Below are positions 1 to 8,956 of a DNA stretch of 64,000 nucleotides, one piece after another. The notes beneath the pieces are model-generated. The model was not told the DNA's origin, made no database searches, and saw nothing but the letters and a program-made list of their open reading frames with translations. This DNA is from Nitrogeniibacter mangrovi (lineage in GTDB: Bacteria; Pseudomonadota; Gammaproteobacteria; Burkholderiales; Rhodocyclaceae), in the NCBI RefSeq assembly GCF_010983895.1, contig NZ_CP048836.1, positions 3,162,001 to 3,226,000 of the forward strand. Reading direction: 5' to 3'. Positions within the stretch are counted from its first letter, which is position 1. Each line of letters begins with the position of its first letter. A program made the translations under genes and the position numbers.

Positions 1-1408
1 CGCCCGCGGTGGGCAGGGTGGCGACCCGCAGCTCGATGTCCAGCGGCGAGTACTTGCGGAACTTGATCTTGCCGTCCTGGGGCTTGCGCCGCTCGGAGAT
101 GTCGAGGTCGCACATGATCTTGATGCGCGTGACGAGCGGGTTGCGGTAGCTGGCCGGCACCTCGATGTAAGGGACGAGCGTGCCGTCCTTGCGGAATCGG
201 ATGAGGGTCTTTTCCTTGCCCGGGCGCGGCTCGATGTGGATGTCCGAGGCGCCCTGCTTGTAGGCGTCGACGATGACCTTGTTGACGAGTTTGACCAGCT
301 CGTTGTCGGCGGCGGCCGACAGCTCCTCCGCCATCGAGCTGTCCTGCTCGTCCTCGACGAGATCGGAGAGCAGGTCGTCCACCGAGCCCATGTCGAGGCT
401 CGCTTCGAAGAACTGGTCGACCGTCTTGCGGAACTCGCGCACGGTGGTCGCGCGGATCACGATGTTCTTGTTGGGGAAGACGTTGTGCGCCACGCGGGAG
501 GCGCGGATCTGCTCCGGGTCGGTCGCCATGATGACGACCCCTTCCTCGTTCTCCTCGAGGGGCAGCCAGTGGCTCTGCTCGACGAATTCGCGCTTGATGT
601 TGACCAGCAGATCCACCGGCTTGATCCGGTCGGAGTGGAAGGGCTCGTACTTCACGTTGAAGAAGGTCGCGACCGCCTGGCCGATTTCCTCCTGGCCCAG
701 GCCCATGTCCTCGATCAGCACCTCTTCGGTGGGCACCTTGCGTTCGCGGGCCTTGCGGGTTGCAGCGTCGAGTTCCTCACGGGTGATCTTGGCTTCCGTC
801 ACCAGCAGGTCATAACGGGAGCGCGGCGCGGCGGGGGCCTTGGTGCGCTGAGCGAAGGCGACGCCGAGCGTCTGCGCCAGCCCCAGCAGGCCTTCCTCGG
901 CGATCGGCGTGAACGGCTGGCCATCGACCGAGTTGATCAGCTGCAGCACGCCTTCGAGTTCGCCCTTCTCGTTCGAGACGATCGGCGCCACCAGCATCTG
1001 CTTGCTGTGGTAGCCGGTCACCTCGTCCACTTCCTTGCGAAACTCCAGATGCGGGCTGATGGCGCGCAGCGCGGCCTCGTCGTAGACATCCGGAATGTTG
1101 AGCATCTTCTTCGCGTAGGCGACGTAGCCGGCGATGCTGTTTTCCGAGATTGGCAGGCGGATGCTGTTGACCTTGTGCAGCCCCATCTTCACTTTCGAGA
1201 CGATGGCGTTGCGCGCGTCGTCGACCGTGTAGATGGTCAGGCGCTCGGCGCCGAACAGCTCGCACAGATCGGCGGACAGCTCGAAGATGATTTCATCGAT
1301 GTTGTGGGTGGCATGGATGCGGGTCGTGATCGCCTGCAAGCCCTTGAAGAAGGCCAGGCGCGTGGCGACACCACCCGAGGTCGGACTTTTCCCGGCGGCA
1401 AGCGTCAT
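1..1408 (-). CDS. GAF domain-GspE/PilB-type ATPase, partial (C-terminus beyond window)
   Basis: About 469 codons are visible before the left edge cuts the gene. Residues ~34-163 form a GAF-like sensor domain. Residues ~200-345 resemble the N-terminal domain of type II secretion/type IV pilus ATPases. From ~370 the core secretion-ATPase domain begins (ELVKLVNKVIVDAYKQGASD, then DIHIEPRPG). The Walker A motif should lie just outside the window. The ATG at 1408 is preceded by a CAGGAA ribosome site. It is the last visible gene of a minus-strand cluster with a PP2C phosphatase and an FHA protein. This suggests a signalling-controlled ATPase rather than a dedicated pilus motor, which is inference. 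The family assignment is firm; the process powered is unknown. Confidence 0.85.
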   Translation of the reverse strand, partial: MTLAAGKSPTSGGVATRLAFFKGLQAITTRIHATHNIDEIIFELSADLCELFGAERLTIYTVDDARNAIVSKVKMGLHKVNSIRLPISENSIAGYVAYAKKMLNIPDVYDEAALRAISPHLEFRKEVDEVTGYHSKQMLVAPIVSNEKGELEGVLQLINSVDGQPFTPIAEEGLLGLAQTLGVAFAQRTKAPAAPRSRYDLLVTEAKITREELDAATRKARERKVPTEEVLIEDMGLGQEEIGQAVATFFNVKYEPFHSDRIKPVDLLVNIKREFVEQSHWLPLEENEEGVVIMATDPEQIRASRVAHNVFPNKNIVIRATTVREFRKTVDQFFEASLDMGSVDDLLSDLVEDEQDSSMAEELSAAADNELVKLVNKVIVDAYKQGASDIHIEPRPGKEKTLIRFRKDGTLVPYIEVPASYRNPLVTRIKIMCDLDISERRKPQDGKIKFRKYSPLDIELRVATLPTAG

Positions 1409-1564
1409 GAGATCGGTTCCTGCGTCATCAAACGGGCGCGGCGGCTCGCCGGCCCTGAAACATGGCTCATTCTAACGACATCGCCGGCGGGCTTGCGCGA
1501 CGACGGAAAGACTCGGATCTCAGTATCCCCCATGCGCGGGCGACCTGAACGCCGGAATACCGGG

Positions 1565-2332
1565 TCAAAACTCCAGCACTTGACCGTTTTGCAGACGTGT
1601 CGGCTTGAGCTTGCCCGGATAGACGCCGATCTGCGCCATGGTGCGCTCGCCGTGGCCCGGTTTGAGGTGGCTGATGTGGACCTGCGGCTCCACGGTCAGG
1701 GCATCAAGAAACTGCGCCAGCAGTGCCGGGCACATGTGACGCGAGGCCAGCGCCAGCCCATGCTCGGCGTCGGAAAATGCGGTCTCGATCACCAGGTGGC
1801 GCAGCTCGGGCAAGGCGTTGACGGCATCGATGAGGGCTGGCGTGAGCGTGGTGTCACCGGAGAACACCAGTTGCCCTGCACCACTGTCCAGCGCGTAGGC
1901 CACGGCGGGGACGGTATGAAAGGCGGGGAGCACGGAAATGCGGCGACCATCCAGCACGGCCTGTTCGCCGATACGCAAGGGCTGAAAGCGCATGAAGGGG
2001 TTCAGGCGATCGGGAATGGCGCTGAAATCGGGCCAGATCAGCCAGTTGAAGATGTGCGAGCGCAGAATGCGCAGCGTCTCGTCGGTGGCATGGACGGTGA
2101 CGGGACGCCGACGCGCCTCGCCTACGGTATCGATGAGCAGCGGAATGAAGGCAATGTGATCCAGATGGGCATGCGTGACGAAGATATGGTCGATGCGCAG
2201 CAACTCTTCGTAATCGAGTTCGCCGACACCGGTGCCACCATCGATGAGAATGTCGTCGTCGACAAGGAAAGCCGTGGTCCGGGCCTCGCGCCCTCCGATG
2301 CCGCCACTGCATCCCAGCACCCTGAATTTCAT
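1565..2332 (-). CDS. MBL-fold hydrolase, class II cAMP phosphodiesterase-like
   Basis: 255 aa. The metallo-beta-lactamase metal-binding motif THAHLDH is at residues 53-59, with further ligands in AFHTVP (~138-142), FSGDTT (157-162) and SHLKPGHG (221-228). The HAHLDH form and the SHLKPGHG C-terminal motif fit class II 3',5'-cyclic nucleotide phosphodiesterases and related MBL hydrolases. There is no signal peptide, so it is probably cytoplasmic. It lies 105 bp after the FHA gene on the same strand. A role in cyclic nucleotide turnover would fit the adenylate cyclase at 40690, but no sequence feature proves the substrate. Confidence 0.8.
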   Translation of the reverse strand: MKFRVLGCSGGIGGREARTTAFLVDDDILIDGGTGVGELDYEELLRIDHIFVTHAHLDHIAFIPLLIDTVGEARRRPVTVHATDETLRILRSHIFNWLIWPDFSAIPDRLNPFMRFQPLRIGEQAVLDGRRISVLPAFHTVPAVAYALDSGAGQLVFSGDTTLTPALIDAVNALPELRHLVIETAFSDAEHGLALASRHMCPALLAQFLDALTVEPQVHISHLKPGHGERTMAQIGVYPGKLKPTRLQNGQVLEF

Positions 2333-2437
2333 TATCCCCGCCAGGAACGATCTGCAATGGGGGAGCGTAACATCGCCCCAAGAGCGGATTTGCGAACTAT
2401 GTCACATACGGTCCGGACAGCCCGGCGAGGGAGCCCG

Positions 2438-3226
2438 TCAGGTGCGCAGGAAGAACTCCATCTTGACGCCGGCGATCTCGATGATGTCGTGATCGCCCAG
2501 GTGATGGGCCTGGGCGTCGAGGGTCTGGCCATTGACCACAGGAAAGGTCGAGCCCTCCACGTGGGTGATGAAGTACCCGTGGGGACGACGCGTGATGACG
2601 GCCACCTGCATGCCGGGCTTGCCGAGCGTGGTCAGGGACTTCTTGAGCTCGAGCTCCCGGCCCACGTTGGGGCCGGAGAGCACCTGGATAACGCCGAGCG
2701 GCCCTTCCACCGGTAGCGCCGGCTCCTGCGCGGGTGCGGTCGCGCGCTGCGGCGCGCTGCGGGTGAAGATCTGCGTCGCTTCGGCGTCTTCCCCGGGCAC
2801 CTGCGAACCGTCCTGCCCGACGACGGTGTCGGTCTGCACCGACACGTCATGGACCGAGACCGCAACTTCGGCCTCTGCAGTCACCGGTTTGAGCGCGGCC
2901 GTGTCGATGAAATCGGACGCGGTCGCACTCGACTGCTCGGCATCGGCGATGAACTTGATGCGGTATTTGCCCAGTTCAACGACGTCGTTGTTCTGGAGCG
3001 CGCACTTCTTGACCGGCTGGCCATTGACGTAGGTGCCGTTGGTGCTGTTGCGGTCCTCGAGAAACGCGTCGTCGAGGATCGAGGTGATCACCGCATGCTC
3101 GCCACTGATGGCCAGATTGTCGATCTGGATGTCGTTGTGTGGTTTGCGCCCGATCGTGGTCCGCTCCTTGGTGAGCGGAATCTCCTTGAGCACCAGGCCA
3201 TCCATGCTGAGAATCAGTTTCGGCAT
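2438..3226 (-). CDS. FHA domain-containing protein
   Basis: 262 aa. The N-terminal FHA domain (about residues 5-95) is canonical: GRKPHNDI (26-33), SGEHA (41-45) and NSTNGTYVNG (60-69) are the phosphothreonine-binding signatures. An acidic, low-complexity linker (~100-165) leads to a second, degenerate FHA-like fold (about 175-260, VVNGQTLDAQ to the C-terminus) that lacks the conserved phosphopeptide residues. It starts 25 bp after the PP2C phosphatase gene ends, so the two are probably co-transcribed. The pair looks like a phosphothreonine reader plus eraser; no Ser/Thr kinase is visible in the window. Confidence 0.88.
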   Translation of the reverse strand: MPKLILSMDGLVLKEIPLTKERTTIGRKPHNDIQIDNLAISGEHAVITSILDDAFLEDRNSTNGTYVNGQPVKKCALQNNDVVELGKYRIKFIADAEQSSATASDFIDTAALKPVTAEAEVAVSVHDVSVQTDTVVGQDGSQVPGEDAEATQIFTRSAPQRATAPAQEPALPVEGPLGVIQVLSGPNVGRELELKKSLTTLGKPGMQVAVITRRPHGYFITHVEGSTFPVVNGQTLDAQAHHLGDHDIIEIAGVKMEFFLRT

Positions 3227-3251
3227 CGCGTACTATGTCCCGTGTCTGGCG

Positions 3252-4064
3252 TCATCGCGGCATTTCCGGTGCATCTGTGGGCGCACACACCTTGATGAGC
3301 ACAACCGTTATGTTGTCACGACCGCCCCGGTCGTTGGCAAGCTGGACGAGATGATCGGCAGCAAGCGCGAGATTGGCGGACAGGGTCTCGCACACCAGCG
3401 CAATGTCGTCATCGTAGAGCATGTCGGTCAGGCCGTCCGAGCACATCAGGTAAACGTCACCGACGCGCGTTTCATGAAGGGCCACATCCGGGACCACCGA
3501 GGGCTCGACCCCGAGGGCCCGCGTGAGCAGGCTGCGCCCGGGCGCGCGCCGGGCCGCGTCGGCGCTCATCATCCCGCCGTCGACCTGTTCCTGCAACAGG
3601 GAGTGGTCTCGTGTCAGCTGCACCAGTTGATCGGGGCGGTACCGGTAAAGGCGCGAGTCACCGACATGCGCCACCGCGATCATGTCCTCGAAGCAGCGCA
3701 CCGCGACCAGCGTGGAGCCCATGCCGTGCAGATCGCGATCGCTGTGGGAGACGGTAAAGATGCGCTCGTTCGCCCGCACCGTGGCCAATCTCAGGCCGGC
3801 AAGCGCTTCCGACGCGGTCCCCACCGAGTTGCCGTCGAGGTTCTCGCGAACGCACTCGACCGCCATGGCGGAAGCCACGTCACCACCGCGATAGCCCCCC
3901 ATACCGTCGGCAAGCACCGCCCACCCCTGCTCGACGCGAAACAGGCAGGCATCCTCATTGCGCTCGCGCATGCGGCCGACGTCGGTCTTCGACGCCATCA
4001 TCAGGGCGCCGGAACGCTCAGCGGTCGCCATGCGTTGCCCGCCTCCGGATTCGTCCGCCATCAC
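3252..4064 (-). CDS. PP2C-family serine/threonine protein phosphatase
   Basis: 270 aa as called from a GTG; an ATG follows directly, and ATG codons at residues 12 and 22 are alternatives. PP2C motifs occur in order: RERNEDA (~33-39), LADGMGG (~51-57), GMGSTLVA, HVGDSRLYRY, the aspartate motif SDGLTDM and RDNITVV near the end. These supply the Mn/Mg-binding aspartates of the Stp/PrpC family. It has no membrane segment. It is probably the first gene of the minus-strand cassette with the FHA protein, MBL hydrolase and GAF-GspE ATPase. It should remove phosphate from Ser/Thr residues, perhaps on the FHA partner or the ATPase (inference). Confidence 0.9.
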   Translation of the reverse strand: MMADESGGGQRMATAERSGALMMASKTDVGRMRERNEDACLFRVEQGWAVLADGMGGYRGGDVASAMAVECVRENLDGNSVGTASEALAGLRLATVRANERIFTVSHSDRDLHGMGSTLVAVRCFEDMIAVAHVGDSRLYRYRPDQLVQLTRDHSLLQEQVDGGMMSADAARRAPGRSLLTRALGVEPSVVPDVALHETRVGDVYLMCSDGLTDMLYDDDIALVCETLSANLALAADHLVQLANDRGGRDNITVVLIKVCAPTDAPEMPR

Positions 4065-4252
4065 TTCGGCCGCCCGCGGCCTGCACTGTTCTCATGTTCC
4101 CTTCCAGCAGCCTGTACCACCGCTCGTGCACGGGCACGATGGCGACCGACGACGGCCTTGCGGGCCGTGCTTTTCATTTTGACGCGTGCGGTGCACATTT
4201 ACCACAATTTGAAACTTGTAACGTTTCTTGCGAATTCATAGATAAAGTACAC

Positions 4253-4283
4253 AAAAAAACGCCCGCATGTGCGGGCGTTTTTG
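4253..4283 (-). terminator. Rho-independent terminator after sucCD
   Basis: The stem CGCCCGCA/TGCGGGCG is flanked by an A-run on the left, read as a U-run on the minus strand, and a T-run on the right. It sits 15 bp beyond the sucD stop codon. The symmetry could let it work in both directions, but no plus-strand gene reads into it. Confidence 0.88.
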
Positions 4284-4297
4284 TCGCACAGGTCCGA

Positions 4298-5191
4298 TTA
4301 CAGCATGGACTTGAGCAGTTTGCCCATCTCGGACGGATTGCGGGTCACCTTGAAGCCGCACTCTTCCATGATGGCGAGCTTGGCGTCGGCGGTGTCCTCA
4401 CCCCCGGAAATGAGTGCACCGGCATGCCCCATGCGCTTGCCGGCCGGCGCGGTGACGCCGGCGATGAAGCCGACCACCGGCTTGGTCATGTTGTCCTTGC
4501 ACCAGCGCGCGGCTTCGGCCTCGTCCGGACCGCCGATTTCACCGATCATGATGACCGCATCGGTATCGGGATCTTCGTTGAACATGCGCATCACGTCGAT
4601 GTGCTTGAGGCCGTTGATCGGATCGCCACCGATACCCACCGCCGAGGACTGGCCCAGACCGATCTCGGTCAGCTGCGCCACCGCTTCGTACGTCAGCGTA
4701 CCGGAACGGGACACCACGCCGATACGACCCTTCTTGTGGATGTGACCCGGCATGATGCCGATCTTGATTTCGTCCGGCGTGATCAGGCCCGGGCAGTTGG
4801 GGCCCAGCAGCAGCGTTTCCTTGCCGCCGGCTTCCACCTTCTGCTTCATCTTGTTGCGCACCACCAGCATGTCGCGCACGGGGATACCCTCGGTGATGCA
4901 GATGGCCAGATCGATGTCGGCCTCGCAGGCCTCCCAGATGGCGGCGGCGGCGCCCGCGGGCGGCACGTAGATCACCGACACGGTGGCGCCGCTGGCGTCC
5001 TTGGCTTCCTTCACGGAGGCGTAGATGGGCACGTCGAAGATCGACTCGCCGGCTTTCTTCGGGTTCACCCCGGCGACGAAGCAGTTCTTGCCGTTGGCGT
5101 ACTCGATGCACTTTTCGGTGTGGAACTGGCCGGTCTTGCCGGTGATGCCCTGGGTGATGACCTTGGTGTCTTTGTTGATCAGGATAGACAT
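4298..5191 (-). CDS. sucD: Succinyl-CoA synthetase (ADP-forming) alpha subunit
   Basis: 297 aa, the usual length. The N-terminal CoA-binding Rossmann domain starts MSILINKDTKVITQGITGK. The phosphohistidine loop GHAGALISGG has its active-site His near residue 256. With SucC it interconverts succinyl-CoA plus ADP and phosphate with succinate, CoA and ATP in the TCA cycle. It follows sucC after 11 bp and ends just before a strong terminator, so sucCD is a complete two-gene operon. Confidence 0.97.
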   Translation of the reverse strand: MSILINKDTKVITQGITGKTGQFHTEKCIEYANGKNCFVAGVNPKKAGESIFDVPIYASVKEAKDASGATVSVIYVPPAGAAAAIWEACEADIDLAICITEGIPVRDMLVVRNKMKQKVEAGGKETLLLGPNCPGLITPDEIKIGIMPGHIHKKGRIGVVSRSGTLTYEAVAQLTEIGLGQSSAVGIGGDPINGLKHIDVMRMFNEDPDTDAVIMIGEIGGPDEAEAARWCKDNMTKPVVGFIAGVTAPAGKRMGHAGALISGGEDTADAKLAIMEECGFKVTRNPSEMGKLLKSML

Positions 5192-5202
5192 TCAAACTCT
5201 CC

Positions 5203-6363
5203 TTACTTGACCGCGGCGACGATCTTGGTCGCGGCTTCGGCCATGCTGTCGGCGGAAATGATGGGGAGACCGGATTCGGCGAGAATGCTCTTGCCGAGAT
5301 CTTCGTTGGTCCCCTTCATACGCACCACCAGCGGCACGGAGAGATTGACTTCCTTGGCGGCCGCGACCACGCCGGTGGCGATGGTGTCGCAACGCATGAT
5401 GCCGCCAAAGATGTTCACCAGAATGCCCTTGACCTTGGGATTCTTGAGCATGATCTTGAAGGCTTCGGTCACCTTCTCGGTGGTCGCGCCACCGCCCACG
5501 TCCAGGAAGTTGGCCGGCTCGGCGCCGAACAGCTTGATGGTGTCCATGGTCGCCATGGCCAGACCGGCACCGTTCACCAGGCAACCGATGTTGCCGTCCA
5601 GGCTGATGTAGGCCAGATCGTACTTGGAAGCTTCGATCTCGTCGGCGTCTTCCTCGTCCAGATCGCGGAACTCGACGATCTCGGGATGACGGTACAGGGC
5701 GTTGGAATCGAAGTTGAACTTGGCGTCCAGGGCCTTGATGTTGCCGTTGCCTTCGTGGATCAGCGGGTTGATTTCCGCCAGCGAGGCGTCGGTTTCCATG
5801 TAGCAGGTGTACAGCTTCTTGAAGGTCTCGACCGCCTGCGCCATGGATCCGTCGGGAATGCCGATGCCCTTGGCCAGTTCGGTCGCCTGCGCGTCGGTCA
5901 GGCCGACGAGCGGATCGACGAACACCTTGATGATCTTCTCGGGGGTCTTGGCAGCGACCTCCTCGATGTCCATACCGCCCTCGGAGGAGGCCATCATGGC
6001 GATCTTCTGGGTCGCGCGGTCGGTGAGAGCAGCCACATAGTATTCATGCTGGATGTCGGCGCCTTCCTCGATCAGCAGACGGCGCACCTTCTGCCCTTCG
6101 GGGCCGGTCTGGTGGGTCACCAGCTGCATGCCGAGAATCTGGTCGGCAACGGTCTTCACCTCGTCGAGCGACTTGGCCAGCTTCACGCCACCGCCCTTGC
6201 CACGACCACCAGCATGAATCTGCGCCTTCACCACCCAGATCGGTCCGCCCAGCTCTTCGGCCGCTTTAACCGCCTCATCCACCGAGAAGCACGGGATGCC
6301 ACGCGGAGTGACGACGCCATACTTTCTCAGCAGTTCCTTTGCTTGATACTCATGAATTTTCAT
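5203..6363 (-). CDS. sucC: Succinyl-CoA synthetase beta subunit
   Basis: 386 aa, full length. It begins [17 protein letters not shown], typical of SucC. The ATP-grasp domain carries [13 protein letters not shown] (~51-63), and the C-terminal ligase domain has [11 protein letters not shown] and [14 protein letters not shown]. It provides the nucleotide- and succinate-binding half of the TCA-cycle enzyme. It is the promoter-proximal gene of sucCD. The 278-bp upstream region contains a perfect minus-strand -10 hexamer, annotated separately. The 2-oxoglutarate dehydrogenase genes that sometimes accompany sucCD are not here. Confidence 0.97.
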   Translation of the reverse strand: MKIHEYQAKELLRKYGVVTPRGIPCFSVDEAVKAAEELGGPIWVVKAQIHAGGRGKGGGVKLAKSLDEVKTVADQILGMQLVTHQTGPEGQKVRRLLIEEGADIQHEYYVAALTDRATQKIAMMASSEGGMDIEEVAAKTPEKIIKVFVDPLVGLTDAQATELAKGIGIPDGSMAQAVETFKKLYTCYMETDASLAEINPLIHEGNGNIKALDAKFNFDSNALYRHPEIVEFRDLDEEDADEIEASKYDLAYISLDGNIGCLVNGAGLAMATMDTIKLFGAEPANFLDVGGGATTEKVTEAFKIMLKNPKVKGILVNIFGGIMRCDTIATGVVAAAKEVNLSVPLVVRMKGTNEDLGKSILAESGLPIISADSMAEAATKIVAAVK

Positions 6364-6564
6364 GGTTGCCCTTCGATGGAAGCCGCGCCCCGGCCACGCA
6401 GGTGCACGGACATTTAAGTTGAATGGGTCTGTTCGGGGCCCTCACCCCACGATCTTCGCCAATCTCCCTCGGCTGACGAATCCCGTTTACTGCCGCCACG
6501 CCATCGATCTGATGCGCTGCAACACCCTCAGCCGACGGCCAAACCGTCCGACGAAAGCTCCGTA

Positions 6565-6570
6565 ATTATA
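6565..6570 (-). promoter_or_regulatory. Candidate -10 element for sucCD
   Basis: TATAAT read on the minus strand, about 195 nt upstream of the sucC ATG. No good -35 hexamer lies at 16-18 nt, so this is a weak promoter call based on the -10 match and its position in the only non-coding stretch upstream of sucC. Confidence 0.35.
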
Positions 6571-6641
6571 ACCACAATCCGATCCGGCTCACGCCCAATT
6601 CCCGCATCGCGACAAAAGGCGGAGGGGTGTGCCCATGGCAT

Positions 6642-7181
6642 CTATTTGCGATACCAGCGTGGATAGTGGTGGCGCACGGTCTCGCCGCGCGTGTCGAGCG
6701 CATGACAGCGGTCGAGCTGAAACGGTTTGCGCCGGGTTTCCTGGTTGTCCGTCACGAAACTGGCGAGGGTCTGGATCGCGGCGGTCGGCACGCTCATGAG
6801 CAACTCGCTCAGGTGGCTGCAACCGGCCACCCCCCCCAATTGCTCGCGCAGCGCGCGGCGAAAGCCGTGCATGAGGTTCAGCCCGACCAGCCCTTGGTAA
6901 TCCGGCACGATCTCGTCACACGCCCCGGGGTATGGCATGGCGCCCATGCGCGCCTCCACCGCGTGGATCGTCAGCTGCCGATCCACCGTCAGGCACACCC
7001 GCATGTCGTGGACCGGCTCGCCAGCGCGGCGCAGGCCGGTGGATAACGGGTAGTCGATTCCCTTGGCATCCACCAGCCGCGCCTCGATATCGAACAGACC
7101 GTCGTCGCGCAGATAGCCGGTCACGTCGATCGAGCGCGTATGGATGCGCTGACGTGTCTCGCCGTCCTGATTGTCCGCCAT
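6642..7181 (-). CDS. DUF2889 domain-containing protein
   Basis: 179 aa, single domain, no signal peptide or membrane segment. The pattern RIHTRSIDVTGYLRDDGLFD followed by DIEARLVDAKG, then HDMRVCLTVD and the C-terminal CHALD...VRHHYPRWY, matches the DUF2889 family of uncharacterised proteobacterial proteins. It lies alone between the sucCD promoter region and fimV, divergent from fimV. No function can be stated from sequence. Confidence 0.75.
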   Translation of the reverse strand: MADNQDGETRQRIHTRSIDVTGYLRDDGLFDIEARLVDAKGIDYPLSTGLRRAGEPVHDMRVCLTVDRQLTIHAVEARMGAMPYPGACDEIVPDYQGLVGLNLMHGFRRALREQLGGVAGCSHLSELLMSVPTAAIQTLASFVTDNQETRRKPFQLDRCHALDTRGETVRHHYPRWYRK

Positions 7182-7378
7182 GGTCGCCTCCAGCTCCGCC
7201 CCCCGTTTCGAGAACGCAGATCATACCGTCCTGCCCACCGGAGCAACGCATTGCACAACCCGGGACTTTTTTGGCAAACGCCGCAAATAGCCGGGTGCGA
7301 CCCCACACAAGCGGAATAACTTCATTACAATACGCTTCAAACATGTGCTGGATCGTCTGAATATTTAAGGCTATTTTC

Positions 7379-8956
7379 TTGCGGCGAATGACGCGTTTTC
7401 CGCGCTCGATCCTGTCGGGCCTCATCACTCTTGCTCTGCTGCCCTCCATCGCTCAAGCCATCGGCTTTGGTGAGCTGGTAAGCCAGAGCGCCATCGGGGA
7501 ACCGTTCAAGGCACAATTCAGCCTGCTGAGCGTCCACCCCGGCGACACGGAATCGTGCATTCGCATCGCCCGCAGCGGCCAACGGGACGGCATCCCGGAT
7601 CTGCTCGGCGCCCAGGTTCACATCCGCACCATCGGCGGCAAGCCGGTCGCCGAGGTGGTGCGCGCCAAACCGGTTTCCGATCCGATCCTGCGCGTCACGC
7701 TCGAAGAAACCTGCAACGCACGACTCAAACGCACCTACACGCTGCTGTTGCCCATGGCGGCCGTCACCCCGCCCCGATCGGCACAGACCGCGCCGGCACC
7801 CGCACCTGCGTCGCCACGAGGGGTCGCCAAAGCGCCCGGCCCACTGGCGACGCCGGACGATCTGGGCGGTGTCTACACCCTGCCCCGGTCAGCGTCGCTC
7901 AATGCTGTGGCGCGGGCTCTCTATCCGTCCAGCGGCGCCGACCGGCGCGCCTTCATCTCGGCCCTGAAACACACCAACCGGGGCGATCGCGCGGTGCGCT
8001 CCTCACGGCGCATGCTGCCGGTCGGAACGACCCTGATTCTGCCGACGCCGGCCGAGGTGGCCCAGGCCCGCGAAGCGCTGCAGGCTCGCGATCAGGCACG
8101 TCGGCAGGCCGCCGCCGCACCGCCGCCGGCGGTTTCTCCGTCCGCGCCCGCCGCGACCGCACCTGTTGAAGCGGCATCGACACCGGCGCAACCAGCACCG
8201 GAAACGGACGCGGGCGACCGGCTGGTGTTGATGGGCGGCAACGCCGACGCCTCCGGCCTGCGCATGTCCGCACGTCTGGGCGACCCATCGATCGTCGAGC
8301 GTACCAGCGACACCGAGCGGGAGGCGCTGCGTCGTGAACAGAAGCTGATCCTCGCCATCGACTCGCAGATCGTCGCGAATCTGGAGTTGAAGGACCGCAT
8401 CGCGCGACTCGAGGCTCTGCAGGACGCCTTGCGCGCCGAGCTCGACGCCCGCGCCCCCGGGCGCGAGACGCCGCCGGACGCATCCCCCCATCCCCCGGCA
8501 AGGGCGCCGCTGACGCCGCCGGCACGCCACCCGCTTCTCCGGGCCCGACCGTCACGACGACGGCGCCGAATCCCCCGCCCGCAACTCAGACGCCGGCCGA
8601 TACGGAAAACACGGACCGGCTCGATTGGCGGCTCTACGCCGGTCTCGCCATCCTCGCCTTGCTGGGCGCCTGGTTGTGGTCGCGCCGACGTCAGGCCACC
8701 CTCGACGCCGCGGACACGCCGGATGAAACCACGGCGACGGAACACATCGTTCCGACGCACTATGCCGTGCCCGAGCCCCCGACTCGCGACACCGCGGAGC
8801 CCGCCAGAAGCGGCGACGACTCCTTCGACTTTTCCGTCGTCGAGTGGGACGGCCCGCCGCCGGCCGAACTCGATCACAGCATCGCGCCGATCGTGGTGGA
8901 CGAACAGGAGATGGCCGAAGAGCACGAATCGGCCGTCGAACTGGCCGACATCATGA
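7379..8956 (+). CDS. fimV: FimV-family protein, N-terminal part (apparent frameshift near 8484-8496)
   Basis: The reading frame opens with a TTG at 7379, with AAGG 8 nt upstream; an ATG at 7388 is an alternative. A signal peptide (to SIAQA, ~residue 30) is followed by the FimV N-terminal domain (IGFGELVSQSAIGEPFKA), a proline/alanine linker, a LysM-like region (~165-230) and a coiled coil (~315-360). The family domain content stops at about 8484; the remaining residues of this frame, to the stop at 8956, are Arg/Pro-rich readthrough. The membrane segment and C-terminal FimV domain continue in another frame (see 8482-9750). FimV is an inner-membrane peptidoglycan-binding hub for type IV pilus assembly, twitching and cAMP signalling in gamma- and betaproteobacteria. 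Confidence 0.8.
   Translation: MRRMTRFPRSILSGLITLALLPSIAQAIGFGELVSQSAIGEPFKAQFSLLSVHPGDTESCIRIARSGQRDGIPDLLGAQVHIRTIGGKPVAEVVRAKPVSDPILRVTLEETCNARLKRTYTLLLPMAAVTPPRSAQTAPAPAPASPRGVAKAPGPLATPDDLGGVYTLPRSASLNAVARALYPSSGADRRAFISALKHTNRGDRAVRSSRRMLPVGTTLILPTPAEVAQAREALQARDQARRQAAAAPPPAVSPSAPAATAPVEAASTPAQPAPETDAGDRLVLMGGNADASGLRMSARLGDPSIVERTSDTEREALRREQKLILAIDSQIVANLELKDRIARLEALQDALRAELDARAPGRETPPDASPHPPARAPLTPPARHPLLRARPSRRRRRIPRPQLRRRPIRKTRTGSIGGSTPVSPSSPCWAPGCGRADVRPPSTPRTRRMKPRRRNTSFRRTMPCPSPRLATPRSPPEAATTPSTFPSSSGTARRRPNSITASRRSWWTNRRWPKSTNRPSNWPTS

Noticed and set aside
236-2716. Long plus-strand open frame opposite the GspE, MBL and FHA genes
   Set aside because: Composition is that of an antisense shadow in GC-rich DNA (His/Asp/Arg/Leu-rich, no domain), and it crosses three well-supported minus-strand genes.
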